From Candidatus Omnitrophota bacterium (GTDB lineage Bacteria > Omnitrophota > Gorgyraeia > Zapsychrales > Zapsychraceae), in NCBI GenBank assembly GCA_020430005.1, contig JAGQKQ010000079.1, positions 1-7,858 of the forward strand: DNA of 7,858 nt, in the 5' to 3' direction. The translations under genes and the position numbers were made by a program. This document shows positions 1 to 5,931 of this stretch, piece by piece (the first letter of the stretch is position 1; every line of letters begins with the position of its first letter). The notes under the pieces are model-generated. The model was not told the DNA's origin, ran no database searches, and worked only from the letters and a program-made list of their open reading frames with translations.

Positions 1-861
1 AATCGTTTCTGTATTCGGGAAGCCCAAAATGGTTCCCTTCTTTTTAAAATATTCAAACAAAAGATCGATATCAATCCCGCTCGGTTTATAAATCGCACCA
101 TTATATTCCGCTATAGCAATTATTGTCACGTCATCATCATGTAAATATTTTGCCGCGTGATACCCGACGTTTCCAAACCCCTGCACAACCGCTGTTTTTC
201 CCTGAAGACCCGTTGATAACCCAACCTTGTCCATGTCTTCTTTAAAATTACAAGCCTCTCGAATACCAAAATACACCCCTTTTCCAGTGGCTTCCTTTCG
301 TCCACGAATCCCTCCGTGCGTTACAGGCTTTCCCGTTACACATGCCAATGAATCCAGCGGCTGAGGCGATAAGGCTTTATACGTATCTGCAATAATCGCC
401 ATGTCATGGGGAGTAGAGCCATAGTCCGGTGCCGGCACGTCCAATCCCGGACCGATAAAATTCTTTCTTACAAGTTCATAGGTATAACGGCGGGAGATCC
501 GGTCAATCTCTGCCGGAGAAAATTCAGCTCGCGATATTCTTATTCCTCCTTTGGCACCACCAAAGGGAACATCGACAATCGCATTTTTATAGGTCATCAA
601 AGCCGATAAAGCCTTCACCTCATCTTCAGAAACCTCCATAGCATAACGGATTCCTCCTTTACAAGGCAAACGGTGATGGCTATGCTCAGCACGCCAGGCA
701 TCAATAACAATAATAGAACCATCATCTCTCTTTAAAGGAAAACTGATGTAATAAACACTATTACAGCGTTTAATCTGGGCAAGAAAGCCGGGGTCATGGG
801 TCGTGTGGGACGCGGCCTTATCGAAATTGCGGTTTACTTGATCAAAGAAACTTGTCTTCAT
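1..861 (-). CDS. gdhA: Glutamate dehydrogenase, N-terminal 287 residues (C-terminus beyond left edge)
   Basis: Cytoplasmic enzyme of the Glu/Leu/Phe/Val dehydrogenase family that interconverts glutamate with 2-oxoglutarate plus ammonia, using NAD(P). The reading frame stays open to base 1. Substrate-domain residues are all present: K68 in PCKGGIRY, K92 in LMTYKNA, catalytic K104 in GGAKGG and D146 in PAPDYG. The 24- and 12-residue lysine spacings match the classical enzymes. The Rossmann motif GFGNVG is at 228-233, followed by E252 at the end of the second strand, which is compatible with NAD use (inference). Segments such as RDDGS, ACVTGKP, TVVQGFGNVG-like and LGFP resemble the animal mitochondrial GDH type. 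The start is ATG at 861. The upstream in-frame stop is only 12-14 bases away, so no longer start is possible. No Shine-Dalgarno is visible; a palindrome occupies the leader. The assignment is firm; coenzyme preference is not. Confidence 0.96.
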   Translation of the reverse strand, partial: MKTSFFDQVNRNFDKAASHTTHDPGFLAQIKRCNSVYYISFPLKRDDGSIIVIDAWRAEHSHHRLPCKGGIRYAMEVSEDEVKALSALMTYKNAIVDVPFGGAKGGIRISRAEFSPAEIDRISRRYTYELVRKNFIGPGLDVPAPDYGSTPHDMAIIADTYKALSPQPLDSLACVTGKPVTHGGIRGRKEATGKGVYFGIREACNFKEDMDKVGLSTGLQGKTAVVQGFGNVGYHAAKYLHDDDVTIIAIAEYNGAIYKPSGIDIDLLFEYFKKKGTILGFPNTETI

Positions 862-868
862 GGAATTA

Positions 869-896
869 TGAATTTAATTATTATTAATTAAATTCA
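869..896. repeat. Perfect AT-rich inverted repeat (12-bp arms) over the gdhA transcription start region
   Basis: TGAATTTAATTA (869-880), a TTAT spacer, then TAATTAAATTCA (885-896). All 12 arm positions pair. It abuts the candidate -10 box and ends 7 bp before the gdhA start codon. This fits an operator for a dimeric regulator. As RNA it would form a weak AU hairpin where a ribosome-binding site should lie. Low complexity makes chance palindromes easier, but a 12-of-12 match closed by G-C and T-A pairs is notable. Confidence 0.5.
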
Positions 897-923
897 GTAT
901 GACATACCGCTTTGTTATGGCAA
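896..923 (-). promoter_or_regulatory. Candidate sigma-70 promoter of gdhA
   Basis: On the minus strand, TTGCCA (918-923) and CATACT (896-901) are separated by 16 bases. They match the -35 consensus at 5 of 6 positions and the -10 consensus at 4 of 6. The predicted start near 889 gives a leader of roughly 30 nt. It is the best candidate in the 102-bp gap between the TonB-C lipoprotein gene and gdhA, but it was scored by eye in AT-rich DNA. Confidence 0.4.
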
Positions 924-963
924 GAAATTTTTAGAATTTTACAGAAACAAATTTACACTTTGA

Positions 964-1389
964 TTAAGGGGCAAACTCTATGTAAAGAATGTATGTGTCG
1001 TAATAATCTTTAAGTTCGAAACGCCAATACTTTAACGCCGCCAAAACAGCCTGATCAAAAACTCCTGCAGGATTGGAATCTTTTATTCTGGCTTCCAGCG
1101 CTTTTCCTTTATTATTAATCTTAAAAGCAACCTCCACCCATCCGGTGACACCTTCAGCCAGGGCATCTGCTGGGTATACAGGTGGCGTAAATTCCACAAT
1201 ACCCAATTTAACGTCATCACCCGCTTCCGTCACCACATCCTGATAAGCGATAACCTTAGTGGGAATGGACTTTTCTTGCACGGGATAAATATATTTTCCG
1301 TCCTCTGTAATCGTATATGGAGGCTCGTTTAACGCGCATCCCGCGATACAGATTGTGAATACTATAAAGAGATATTTGGTTTTTATCAT
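964..1389 (-). CDS. Lipoprotein with a stand-alone TonB C-terminal domain
   Basis: 141-residue predicted lipoprotein. A short signal sequence (1-17) ends in the lipobox I15-A16-G17-C18. Residue 19 is Ala rather than Asp, so outer-membrane sorting is expected from the E. coli rule. Residues about 66-124 match the TonB C-terminal fold: PPVYPADA near 69-76, GWVEVAFKI at 83-91, a Gly at 95, then FDQAVLAALKYWRF at 111-124. Full TonB proteins carry an N-terminal transmembrane anchor and a proline-rich periplasm-spanning linker; both are missing here. A classical energy-transducer role is therefore unlikely. It may act as an envelope binding or assembly partner, but the function is unknown. It lies downstream of the PEP-CTERM gene and its terminator, and 102 bp before gdhA on the same strand. 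The start codon has only a weak GGA about ten bases upstream. Confidence 0.82.
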   Translation of the reverse strand: MIKTKYLFIVFTICIAGCALNEPPYTITEDGKYIYPVQEKSIPTKVIAYQDVVTEAGDDVKLGIVEFTPPVYPADALAEGVTGWVEVAFKINNKGKALEARIKDSNPAGVFDQAVLAALKYWRFELKDYYDTYILYIEFAP

Positions 1390-1407
1390 TTAATCGAAAT
1401 CCAGGCA

Positions 1408-1449
1408 AAAAAATAGGGGCAAACATTATTGAATAATGCTTGCCCCTAC
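1408..1449 (-). terminator. Intrinsic terminator after the PEP-CTERM gene
   Basis: Positions 1414-1430 pair with 1432-1448 with a single A/C mismatch; the tip must open into a small loop. The base of the stem is TAGGGGCAA against TTGCCCCTA. On the minus strand the stem is followed at once by TTTTTTT (1407-1413), a canonical Rho-independent layout. It begins 14 bp after the stop codon of the PEP-CTERM gene. A GTAG tetranucleotide at the foot of the stem (1446-1449) gives it a REP-like look as well. Confidence 0.85.
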
Positions 1450-1462
1450 AATATATAAGAAA

Positions 1463-2161
1463 TTACTTCTTTCGTCGAACTAAAATTCCACCAACCAATC
1501 CACTTCCTAAAAGAACCATTGTCGCTGGCTCCGGTGTAGATGTTGTATCGGTAGGATCTGTCGGGATATCAGGAAATCCGGGAACTTTATCGCTCTTATC
1601 ATTTTCAAATCCACGAAAACGAACTAAAAATGCCGGACTGATTTGACCGTTGCTTCCACCTGATGATAGTTCATTAAAAAAATCCGAATCATCAATGGTA
1701 TCTAAATTATTACCTGATAATGTGAATAAAAATGTCTCTTCCACACCAACGCCGATTCCCTGCGAAGGCTGCTCACCACCATTGAATTGATTACTGATAC
1801 TGGCCCCGATATCAAAATCACCAAAAGGACTCGCAGGAACTGTATTGTTAAAAGAAGCCCCTCCAAGCAGATTATCAAAAGCCGCCGGTGATGTTGTCTT
1901 TGTTACACCCGTAATAAGATTTGACGGGTTGTTAAAAGCCAAGGCTGTGATATAGCCGCCGTTCAATGCGGCTGAAGTATTTTTTAATTTAATTTCAAGT
2001 GTTGCTGATGTTGCGTTTGTGGCCTGATAATCAAAACTACCTGTGTAAGATCCCCATGGACCTGACCCACCGATTACAATAAAGGCAAATGCCTGTGTCG
2101 GCAGAATAAGCAATCCTAAAAACCCAACCCCCGCAATAATTGTTTTCAACGCTCTTTTCAT
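1463..2161 (-). CDS. PEP-CTERM sorting-domain protein (exosortase substrate)
   Basis: 232-residue secreted protein. The N-terminus is a Sec signal peptide (about 1-26, KR near the start, hydrophobic core, ending TQAFA). The C-terminus is a typical PEP-CTERM tripartite signal: PEP at 210-212, a hydrophobic helix at about 214-228 and a basic RRKK end. In this family exosortase (XrtA/EpsH type) recognises the signal, usually in EPS-producing bacteria; no exosortase gene is in the window. The body is low in charge and rich in Gly, Ser, Asn and Thr, with a probable beta-sandwich region (around SATLEIKLKNTS and NGGYITALAFNN). A Pro/Thr/Asp/Ser linker (about 196-209) precedes the sorting signal. The mature function is unknown. 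AGGGAG about ten bases upstream supports the ATG at 2161. The gene has its own promoter and terminator, so it is probably monocistronic. Confidence 0.9.
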   Translation of the reverse strand: MKRALKTIIAGVGFLGLLILPTQAFAFIVIGGSGPWGSYTGSFDYQATNATSATLEIKLKNTSAALNGGYITALAFNNPSNLITGVTKTTSPAAFDNLLGGASFNNTVPASPFGDFDIGASISNQFNGGEQPSQGIGVGVEETFLFTLSGNNLDTIDDSDFFNELSSGGSNGQISPAFLVRFRGFENDKSDKVPGFPDIPTDPTDTTSTPEPATMVLLGSGLVGGILVRRKK

Positions 2162-2236
2162 CCGTTCTTTTCTCCCTGTTCAGAATTTTACAATTTTATT
2201 TAAAAAAAGCCATAAAATTACTAATTTAGAATATAA

Positions 2237-2265
2237 AATATGCTACAAAAAAAGGAATTTGTCAA
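2237..2265 (-). promoter_or_regulatory. Sigma-70 promoter of the PEP-CTERM gene
   Basis: Reading the minus strand, a consensus TTGACA (2260-2265) is followed after exactly 17 bases by CATATT (2237-2242). That is 6 of 6 and 4 of 6 matches with optimal spacing. The predicted start near 2230 gives a leader of about 70 nt with a usable Shine-Dalgarno. I found no -24/-12 sigma-54 element in this leader, although some PEP-CTERM regulons use that sigma factor. Confidence 0.6.
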
Positions 2266-2291
2266 TAGGACTTACCCAGACAAGATAGGAC
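2265..2291. repeat. Pair of 7-bp direct repeats just upstream of the PEP-CTERM gene promoter
   Basis: ATAGGAC occurs at 2265-2271 and 2285-2291, 20 bp apart start to start, near two helical turns. On the minus strand these read GTCCTAT and sit immediately upstream of, and touching, the -35 box. This is where an activator would bind two half-sites on one DNA face. The regulator is unknown and chance cannot be excluded. Confidence 0.35.
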
Positions 2292-2311
2292 AATTAAAAA
2301 GGAGGGATTTT

Positions 2312-2353
2312 GAAAAAAAACTCCTGTGCGGAAGAAATATTTTCCGCACAGGA
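2312..2353 (-). terminator. Intrinsic terminator after the Spy-like gene
   Basis: TCCTGTGCGGAA (2322-2333) pairs perfectly with TTCCGCACAGGA (2342-2353) around an 8-base loop. On the minus strand the stem is followed by G and then eight T residues (2313-2320). It begins 17 bp after the stop codon of the Spy-like gene. No T-run follows on the plus strand, so it acts in one direction. Confidence 0.9.
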
Positions 2354-2370
2354 AAAATTCCTAACTCGTT

Positions 2371-2817
2371 CTATTTACTACCTTTATGATCATGCTGACT
2401 TCCCTTATGTTCATGCATACTTCCCTTATCATCCTTCATACTGCCTTTGTGATCATGGCCGCTGCCTTTTTTATCCATTTTGGCTTCATATTTTTCTAAC
2501 TGTTCAGCCGTCAAAATTCCCTTGAGACCTTCTTCATATTCCGCACGAATAGCCTCCATTTTTTCCTCGGCCTCTTCATGAACGGCCTTTTTCTTTTCCA
2601 TTTTTGTGTCCATCAAAGCTTCTAATTGTTTGGCTTGATCATCCGATAGATCCAAACCTTCTGTTAATTTTTCAATCTTTCCTTTTGCCCAATCTCCTTT
2701 GGCCGATCCTTTCATAGATCCTTTACCGTCCATATCACACATTCCACAATGCGCAAATGCCGGCACGCTTGAAGCCAGCACAATTACCGCAGTTAGTAAC
2801 ATCATTGATTTTTTCAT
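2371..2817 (-). CDS. Spy/CpxP-like periplasmic protein with metal-ligand-rich ends
   Basis: 148-residue exported protein. The signal peptide (1-22) ends in AFA, so the mature chain would begin HCGMC (23-27), a possible metal or thiol motif. Residues about 45-115 are helical and charged and carry two LTxxQ-type motifs, LSDDQ at 57-61 and LTAEQ at 102-106. These are the hallmark of the Spy/CpxP family of periplasmic chaperones and metal-stress sensors. The last 28 residues (121-148) are four 7-residue units on the pattern HDHKGSx, rich in His, Asp and Lys; the DNA shows the same 21-bp period. Metal binding (for example Cu, Ni or Zn) is inferred from the ligands, not demonstrated. AAGGAG lies 7 bases before the start. 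The gene follows the MAPEG gene by 76 bp and ends at a strong terminator. Confidence 0.82.
   Translation of the reverse strand: MKKSMMLLTAVIVLASSVPAFAHCGMCDMDGKGSMKGSAKGDWAKGKIEKLTEGLDLSDDQAKQLEALMDTKMEKKKAVHEEAEEKMEAIRAEYEEGLKGILTAEQLEKYEAKMDKKGSGHDHKGSMKDDKGSMHEHKGSQHDHKGSK
2374..2457 (-). repeat. Four tandem 21-bp repeats encoding the His-rich tail
   Basis: Four consecutive 21-bp units (2437-2457, 2416-2436, 2395-2415, 2374-2394) encode HDHKGSM, KDDKGSM, HEHKGSQ and HDHKGSK. The KGS core is invariant; the first three residues vary among His, Asp, Glu and Lys. The pattern fits recent slippage-driven expansion, and copy number could vary between strains. Confidence 0.8.
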
Positions 2818-2853
2818 CTCAAAACTCCTTTCCAGTTTACTATTTGAATTATT

Positions 2854-2862
2854 ATTTTAACA
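2854..2862 (-). promoter_or_regulatory. Possible extended -10 promoter for the Spy-like gene
   Basis: TGTTAAAAT on the minus strand matches an extended -10 element (TG, one base, then TAAAAT at 5 of 6). It lies about 37 bp before the start codon. No good -35 box is visible. Transcription could instead continue from the MAPEG gene, since no terminator is seen in the 76-bp gap. Confidence 0.25.
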
Positions 2863-2893
2863 GGTTCCTTAAGTTTTACGACAGTTATTTATT

Positions 2894-3265
2894 TTATAAG
2901 CCGATAAAATAGAGCGTAATAGTTATACCAAACCCGATAAACCAAACTATTGAACGCATAACATGCCAGTCCTGAATATAACAAACACAATAAATGAAGC
3001 GCATTGTAAGAAAGATTGTCGCCAACACATTAATGGTATCCACCGGTGCGCCCATTTGATGCGCCGCCAGCACGCCCACGGCAAATGGCGGAAAGGCTTC
3101 ATAACTATTTTGCTGGGCAAAATCAGCCCGTTTTCCTTTTCCTTCCGTTTTAGCTAAAAATTCCCTAGGGGAATGATTATCGTAGCCTTTCCGGGAAAGC
3201 TTGGCATATCCGGCGCATAACAAAGGAATAAAAGCCGTGACGGCAATACAAATGTAAGAATTCAT
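2894..3265 (-). CDS. MAPEG-family integral membrane protein
   Basis: 123 residues, the usual size for a bacterial MAPEG protein, with four predicted membrane helices (about 3-20, 57-71, 76-94 and 104-122). The family signature is visible: R46-A47, then N53 and E56 in NSYEAFPPFA, and R89 with Y92 and Y96 after the third helix. Eukaryotic MAPEG members are trimeric glutathione transferases or peroxidases and eicosanoid synthases; most bacterial ones have no assigned substrate. A glutathione link here is inference, helped by the gshA gene at the right edge. GGAGG five bases before ATG is the clearest Shine-Dalgarno in the window. The gene starts 45 bp after the GT-C/TPR gene, with no terminator between, so the two are probably co-transcribed. 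Confidence 0.85.
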   Translation of the reverse strand: MNSYICIAVTAFIPLLCAGYAKLSRKGYDNHSPREFLAKTEGKGKRADFAQQNSYEAFPPFAVGVLAAHQMGAPVDTINVLATIFLTMRFIYCVCYIQDWHVMRSIVWFIGFGITITLYFIGL

Positions 3266-3310
3266 AACATCCTCCGGTATGATAAAATTAATATTAATTC
3301 AAAGATGTGC

Positions 3311-5323
3311 TTATTGTTGCTTCTGTAACGCGTGCACTTCCTCAATTAATGTCTTGAGTGTTTCGTTCTCCGGATCAACCTTGGCCCCTTCCTGCCAAAT
3401 TACTACCGCCTCTTCCAGTTTATTCATATTAGCCAGGAATCTTCCCAACTCTTCATAGATAATTCCCTTCTGACCATCTATCTCCAACGCCTTCTGAAAA
3501 AACGGCAAAGACAAATTGAAATATGGGGATTCCGCAAACAGCACCGCCGCTTTCAAATAAAAATCCGCCGATAAATTCTTACCCATAACATCACTCACCA
3601 GAAACATCACATCTTCCTGACGCTGCAGTTTAACAAGGCTCTGCATTTTTCCTAAAAGACTGCGCTCATGCCGGGGAGAAATTGCCAAATTTTCTTCATA
3701 GAGTTCAAGATTTTTTTCGTAATTTTCCTGCTTTTCATAAATTCTGGCCATGTTTAAACGCGGTTCCAACGTATAAGGATTATACTCGATCGCCTTCTGA
3801 AAATATTCCATTGCCGTGTCTGAGTCTCCTTTATCCAAATAGGCCGCCCCCAGATTATTGTTGGCAATCACAGACCGGGGATAAAACTCCAAAGCCTTTT
3901 CCAGATATTTGATCTCTTCCTCCCGATTTCCATCGGCCTTCGCCATTAATGCCAAATTGGAATAAATTCCCCAGTCATATTGATCTCCTGCCAGGGCTTT
4001 ATGATATAACTCTCTTGCCTCTTCAGGATATTCATCCATTAATTGCGCGGCAAGAAAAAACTGCGCTCCATTATATTCCGGAGAATACTTCAACCAGTAC
4101 CGGCAATATTGAATTTCGTCCCCCCATATCTTATTTAAATGACGGGTGAAAACCATCATATTAGCGGCTATAAGAGTCGCCAGCACAATAACCGTTACCT
4201 GTCCAATCCGTTTCTGGAATTGAACCAAAAAACTGGCAAGAATCACAAACATACCTAATGAAGGATAAAACATCCAATGCGGCTCAAAGACTACTCCATA
4301 ACGCAACTCAAACGATGTCCCAAGACAGCTGGGCGCAAAACCGACGATAAAGAAGCCCAATCCCCAAAGCTTAACCACATCCTTCTTTTTGTACCAATAA
4401 ACCGCCACGGGAATAATTAATATGGCCGCGGCAAACCATAACCAAAAATGATCACGCACAGGCTCTGTAACAATCTTTAAAACAATACCATCAAAGTAAA
4501 AAAACTTGGAAAGATACCAGAAGAAAATTTTAATATTCGATGTAACAAGTTCGACGATATTCAACGGAGCGTACTGAACTTTATCAAATACGTTTTCCCG
4601 TAATCCGGCAAAATTAAGCCGAAATACAAAATAAAAAACAGAAATAATAACGTACGGCAGAAGGACACTGATGGATTTTTTAAACAACGAACGTTTTAGC
4701 AAAATAACCGTTACCACCAAAAGCAATAAAAAAACAAACGATACTTCATGACAGAGCAGCCCTAAAATATAGAAAAAAAGCCCCCCTATCGACATTAAAA
4801 AAGGCCTCTGTTGATCAAGCGCTTTTAAGAACAGAAGAAATGAAATCGACAGCACAAGAACCTGGAACCCAAACACGCTCGCGGTAATATAATTGACAAA
4901 CATTCCGTTTAATGGATGAACAGCATAAAGTAATCCAGTAAAAAAAGCCAGTTCGCGGGATCCGAATAAGCGGACAATGAGAAAATAAAGAGCCAGAATT
5001 GCCAAATAAAATAAAACGAGATTGAAGACATGATACCCAAACACATTTTCCCCAAACCATATGTAGCAAATCATTGGAAGAACGTGGGCAAACGGACGGT
5101 AATAGAAACTTTGTTCCTGCCCTTCCAGTTGAAGAGTTTTATAAAGGTCAGGTATAAATTGATAGTAAATATTTTTTAAATTATGGATCTTCGTGTCTTG
5201 CAAAATGAGACCATGATCATCAATCATAAAATCATTATGAAGACTGTTGGAATACGTCGCGCAAAGTACAACAAAAAGGAGGATGATTTGCAGAAGCGTT
5301 GATTTAAAAAATTCTGATATCAT
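3311..5323 (-). CDS. TMTC-like GT-C membrane glycosyltransferase with C-terminal TPR repeats
   Basis: 670-residue inner-membrane protein. The first ~400 residues hold about 11-12 hydrophobic helices; the rest is soluble TPR sequence. Motifs agree with the GT-C/TMTC layout: D31 and D35-D36 in NDFMIDD after helix 1 (the expected metal/donor-site acidic motif), YYRP at 74-77, YHVFNL at 97-102, AVHPLN at 134-139, CHE at 191-193, and EPHWMFYPSLG at 347-357. W400-G-D begins the linker to the TPRs. TPR units are clearest at about 450-483, 484-516, 517-550, 586-618 and 619-651. Human TMTC1-4 are ER protein O-mannosyltransferases. Bacterial relatives presumably transfer sugar from a lipid carrier, but acceptor and donor are unknown here. 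An in-frame stop 10-12 bases upstream fixes the ATG; its Shine-Dalgarno is weak. The gene follows ssb by 48 bp without a terminator. Confidence 0.8.
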   Translation of the reverse strand: MISEFFKSTLLQIILLFVVLCATYSNSLHNDFMIDDHGLILQDTKIHNLKNIYYQFIPDLYKTLQLEGQEQSFYYRPFAHVLPMICYIWFGENVFGYHVFNLVLFYLAILALYFLIVRLFGSRELAFFTGLLYAVHPLNGMFVNYITASVFGFQVLVLSISFLLFLKALDQQRPFLMSIGGLFFYILGLLCHEVSFVFLLLLVVTVILLKRSLFKKSISVLLPYVIISVFYFVFRLNFAGLRENVFDKVQYAPLNIVELVTSNIKIFFWYLSKFFYFDGIVLKIVTEPVRDHFWLWFAAAILIIPVAVYWYKKKDVVKLWGLGFFIVGFAPSCLGTSFELRYGVVFEPHWMFYPSLGMFVILASFLVQFQKRIGQVTVIVLATLIAANMMVFTRHLNKIWGDEIQYCRYWLKYSPEYNGAQFFLAAQLMDEYPEEARELYHKALAGDQYDWGIYSNLALMAKADGNREEEIKYLEKALEFYPRSVIANNNLGAAYLDKGDSDTAMEYFQKAIEYNPYTLEPRLNMARIYEKQENYEKNLELYEENLAISPRHERSLLGKMQSLVKLQRQEDVMFLVSDVMGKNLSADFYLKAAVLFAESPYFNLSLPFFQKALEIDGQKGIIYEELGRFLANMNKLEEAVVIWQEGAKVDPENETLKTLIEEVHALQKQQ

Positions 5324-5371
5324 ACGATACCGTTAATTCCATTCATGCCGCACAAAGTCCGGCAGTATTTA

Positions 5372-5773
5372 TTATTCTTCCCAACTAAAATCTGTAGAAT
5401 CAACATCGGTTTCTGGCGTTGAAGAACCCTGCTGACCGGAAGATCCTGCTGACAAGAATTGTACATTAGACGCAAGAACCTTGAGCTTAGATCGTTTACT
5501 GCCGTCCTGGGCCTGCCAGGTATCTTGTTTAATGCGTCCAACGACAACAACAGGGCTTCCTTTATGCAGATATTTGGCGCAATTCTGCCCCATTGGTCCC
5601 CAGACATCAACGTCAATAAACGCGACTTCCTGCTTTTTCTCACCGTTCATGATATATGTGCGGTTACTGGCCACGGTAAAGGTTGCCACACTGCGCCCTG
5701 AACCAATGTCTTTTACAACAACATCCCGGGTTAAATTTCCGCCAATAACAATACTATTAATTTCAATACTCAT
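5372..5773 (-). CDS. ssb: Single-stranded DNA-binding protein with atypical C-terminal tip
   Basis: 133 residues. An OB-fold domain (about 4-108) matches bacterial SSB: IGGNLTRD at 10-17, TFTVASNR at 31-38, FIDVDVWG at 52-59, YLHKGSPVVVVGRI at 68-81 and W86. It coats ssDNA as a tetramer during replication, recombination and repair. A short Ser/Gly/Gln linker (108-118) leads to an acidic tail. SSB tails normally end in a DDIPF-like tip that recruits partner proteins; this one ends DFSWEE followed by tandem TAA stops. No other frame restores the usual tip. AAGGA nine bases before ATG and a TATAAT-containing upstream region support independent expression. SSB length is somewhat short but within the family range. 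The downstream GT-C/TPR gene is 48 bp away. Confidence 0.95.
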   Translation of the reverse strand: MSIEINSIVIGGNLTRDVVVKDIGSGRSVATFTVASNRTYIMNGEKKQEVAFIDVDVWGPMGQNCAKYLHKGSPVVVVGRIKQDTWQAQDGSKRSKLKVLASNVQFLSAGSSGQQGSSTPETDVDSTDFSWEE

Positions 5774-5846
5774 AGTCCTTTATCCTTATCTGTAACTATT
5801 TGGAATTTGTTGCCTTCCAGAAATATAATCCATTTTTTGCTGAATG

Positions 5847-5883
5847 ATTATAGAAATTATACACGTTCACCCGCCAAAAGCAA
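5847..5883 (-). promoter_or_regulatory. Candidate ssb promoter with two perfect -10 boxes
   Basis: On the minus strand TATAAT occurs twice, at 5856-5861 and 5847-5852. The first pairs with TTGCTT (5878-5883) at 16-bp spacing, a weak -35; the second has no -35. Both lie in the 158-bp bolA-ssb gap and would give a leader of about 65-75 nt. I see nothing else in that gap apart from a weak CGCG hairpin just after bolA. Confidence 0.45.
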
Positions 5884-5931
5884 ACATTCTTATTCCTATC
5901 AGCTTTCCGATCTGTTTCGCGAAAAAACGCG

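Noticed and set aside
3286..3299. 14-bp palindrome AATTAATATTAATT before the MAPEG gene
   Set aside because: Purely A/T and short, so chance is likely in this AT-rich gap; no promoter geometry around it was convincing.
5346..5364. Possible terminator between ssb and the GT-C/TPR gene (TGCCG...CGGCA)
   Set aside because: Only a 5-bp stem with a 9-base loop and no following T-run on either strand.
5320..5643. 107-aa minus-strand open frame overlapping ssb
   Set aside because: It is a basic, motif-free translation almost wholly inside ssb in another frame; ssb has clear family motifs.
5481..5795. 104-aa plus-strand open frame
   Set aside because: Antisense to ssb, no recognisable domain and no convincing ribosome-binding site.
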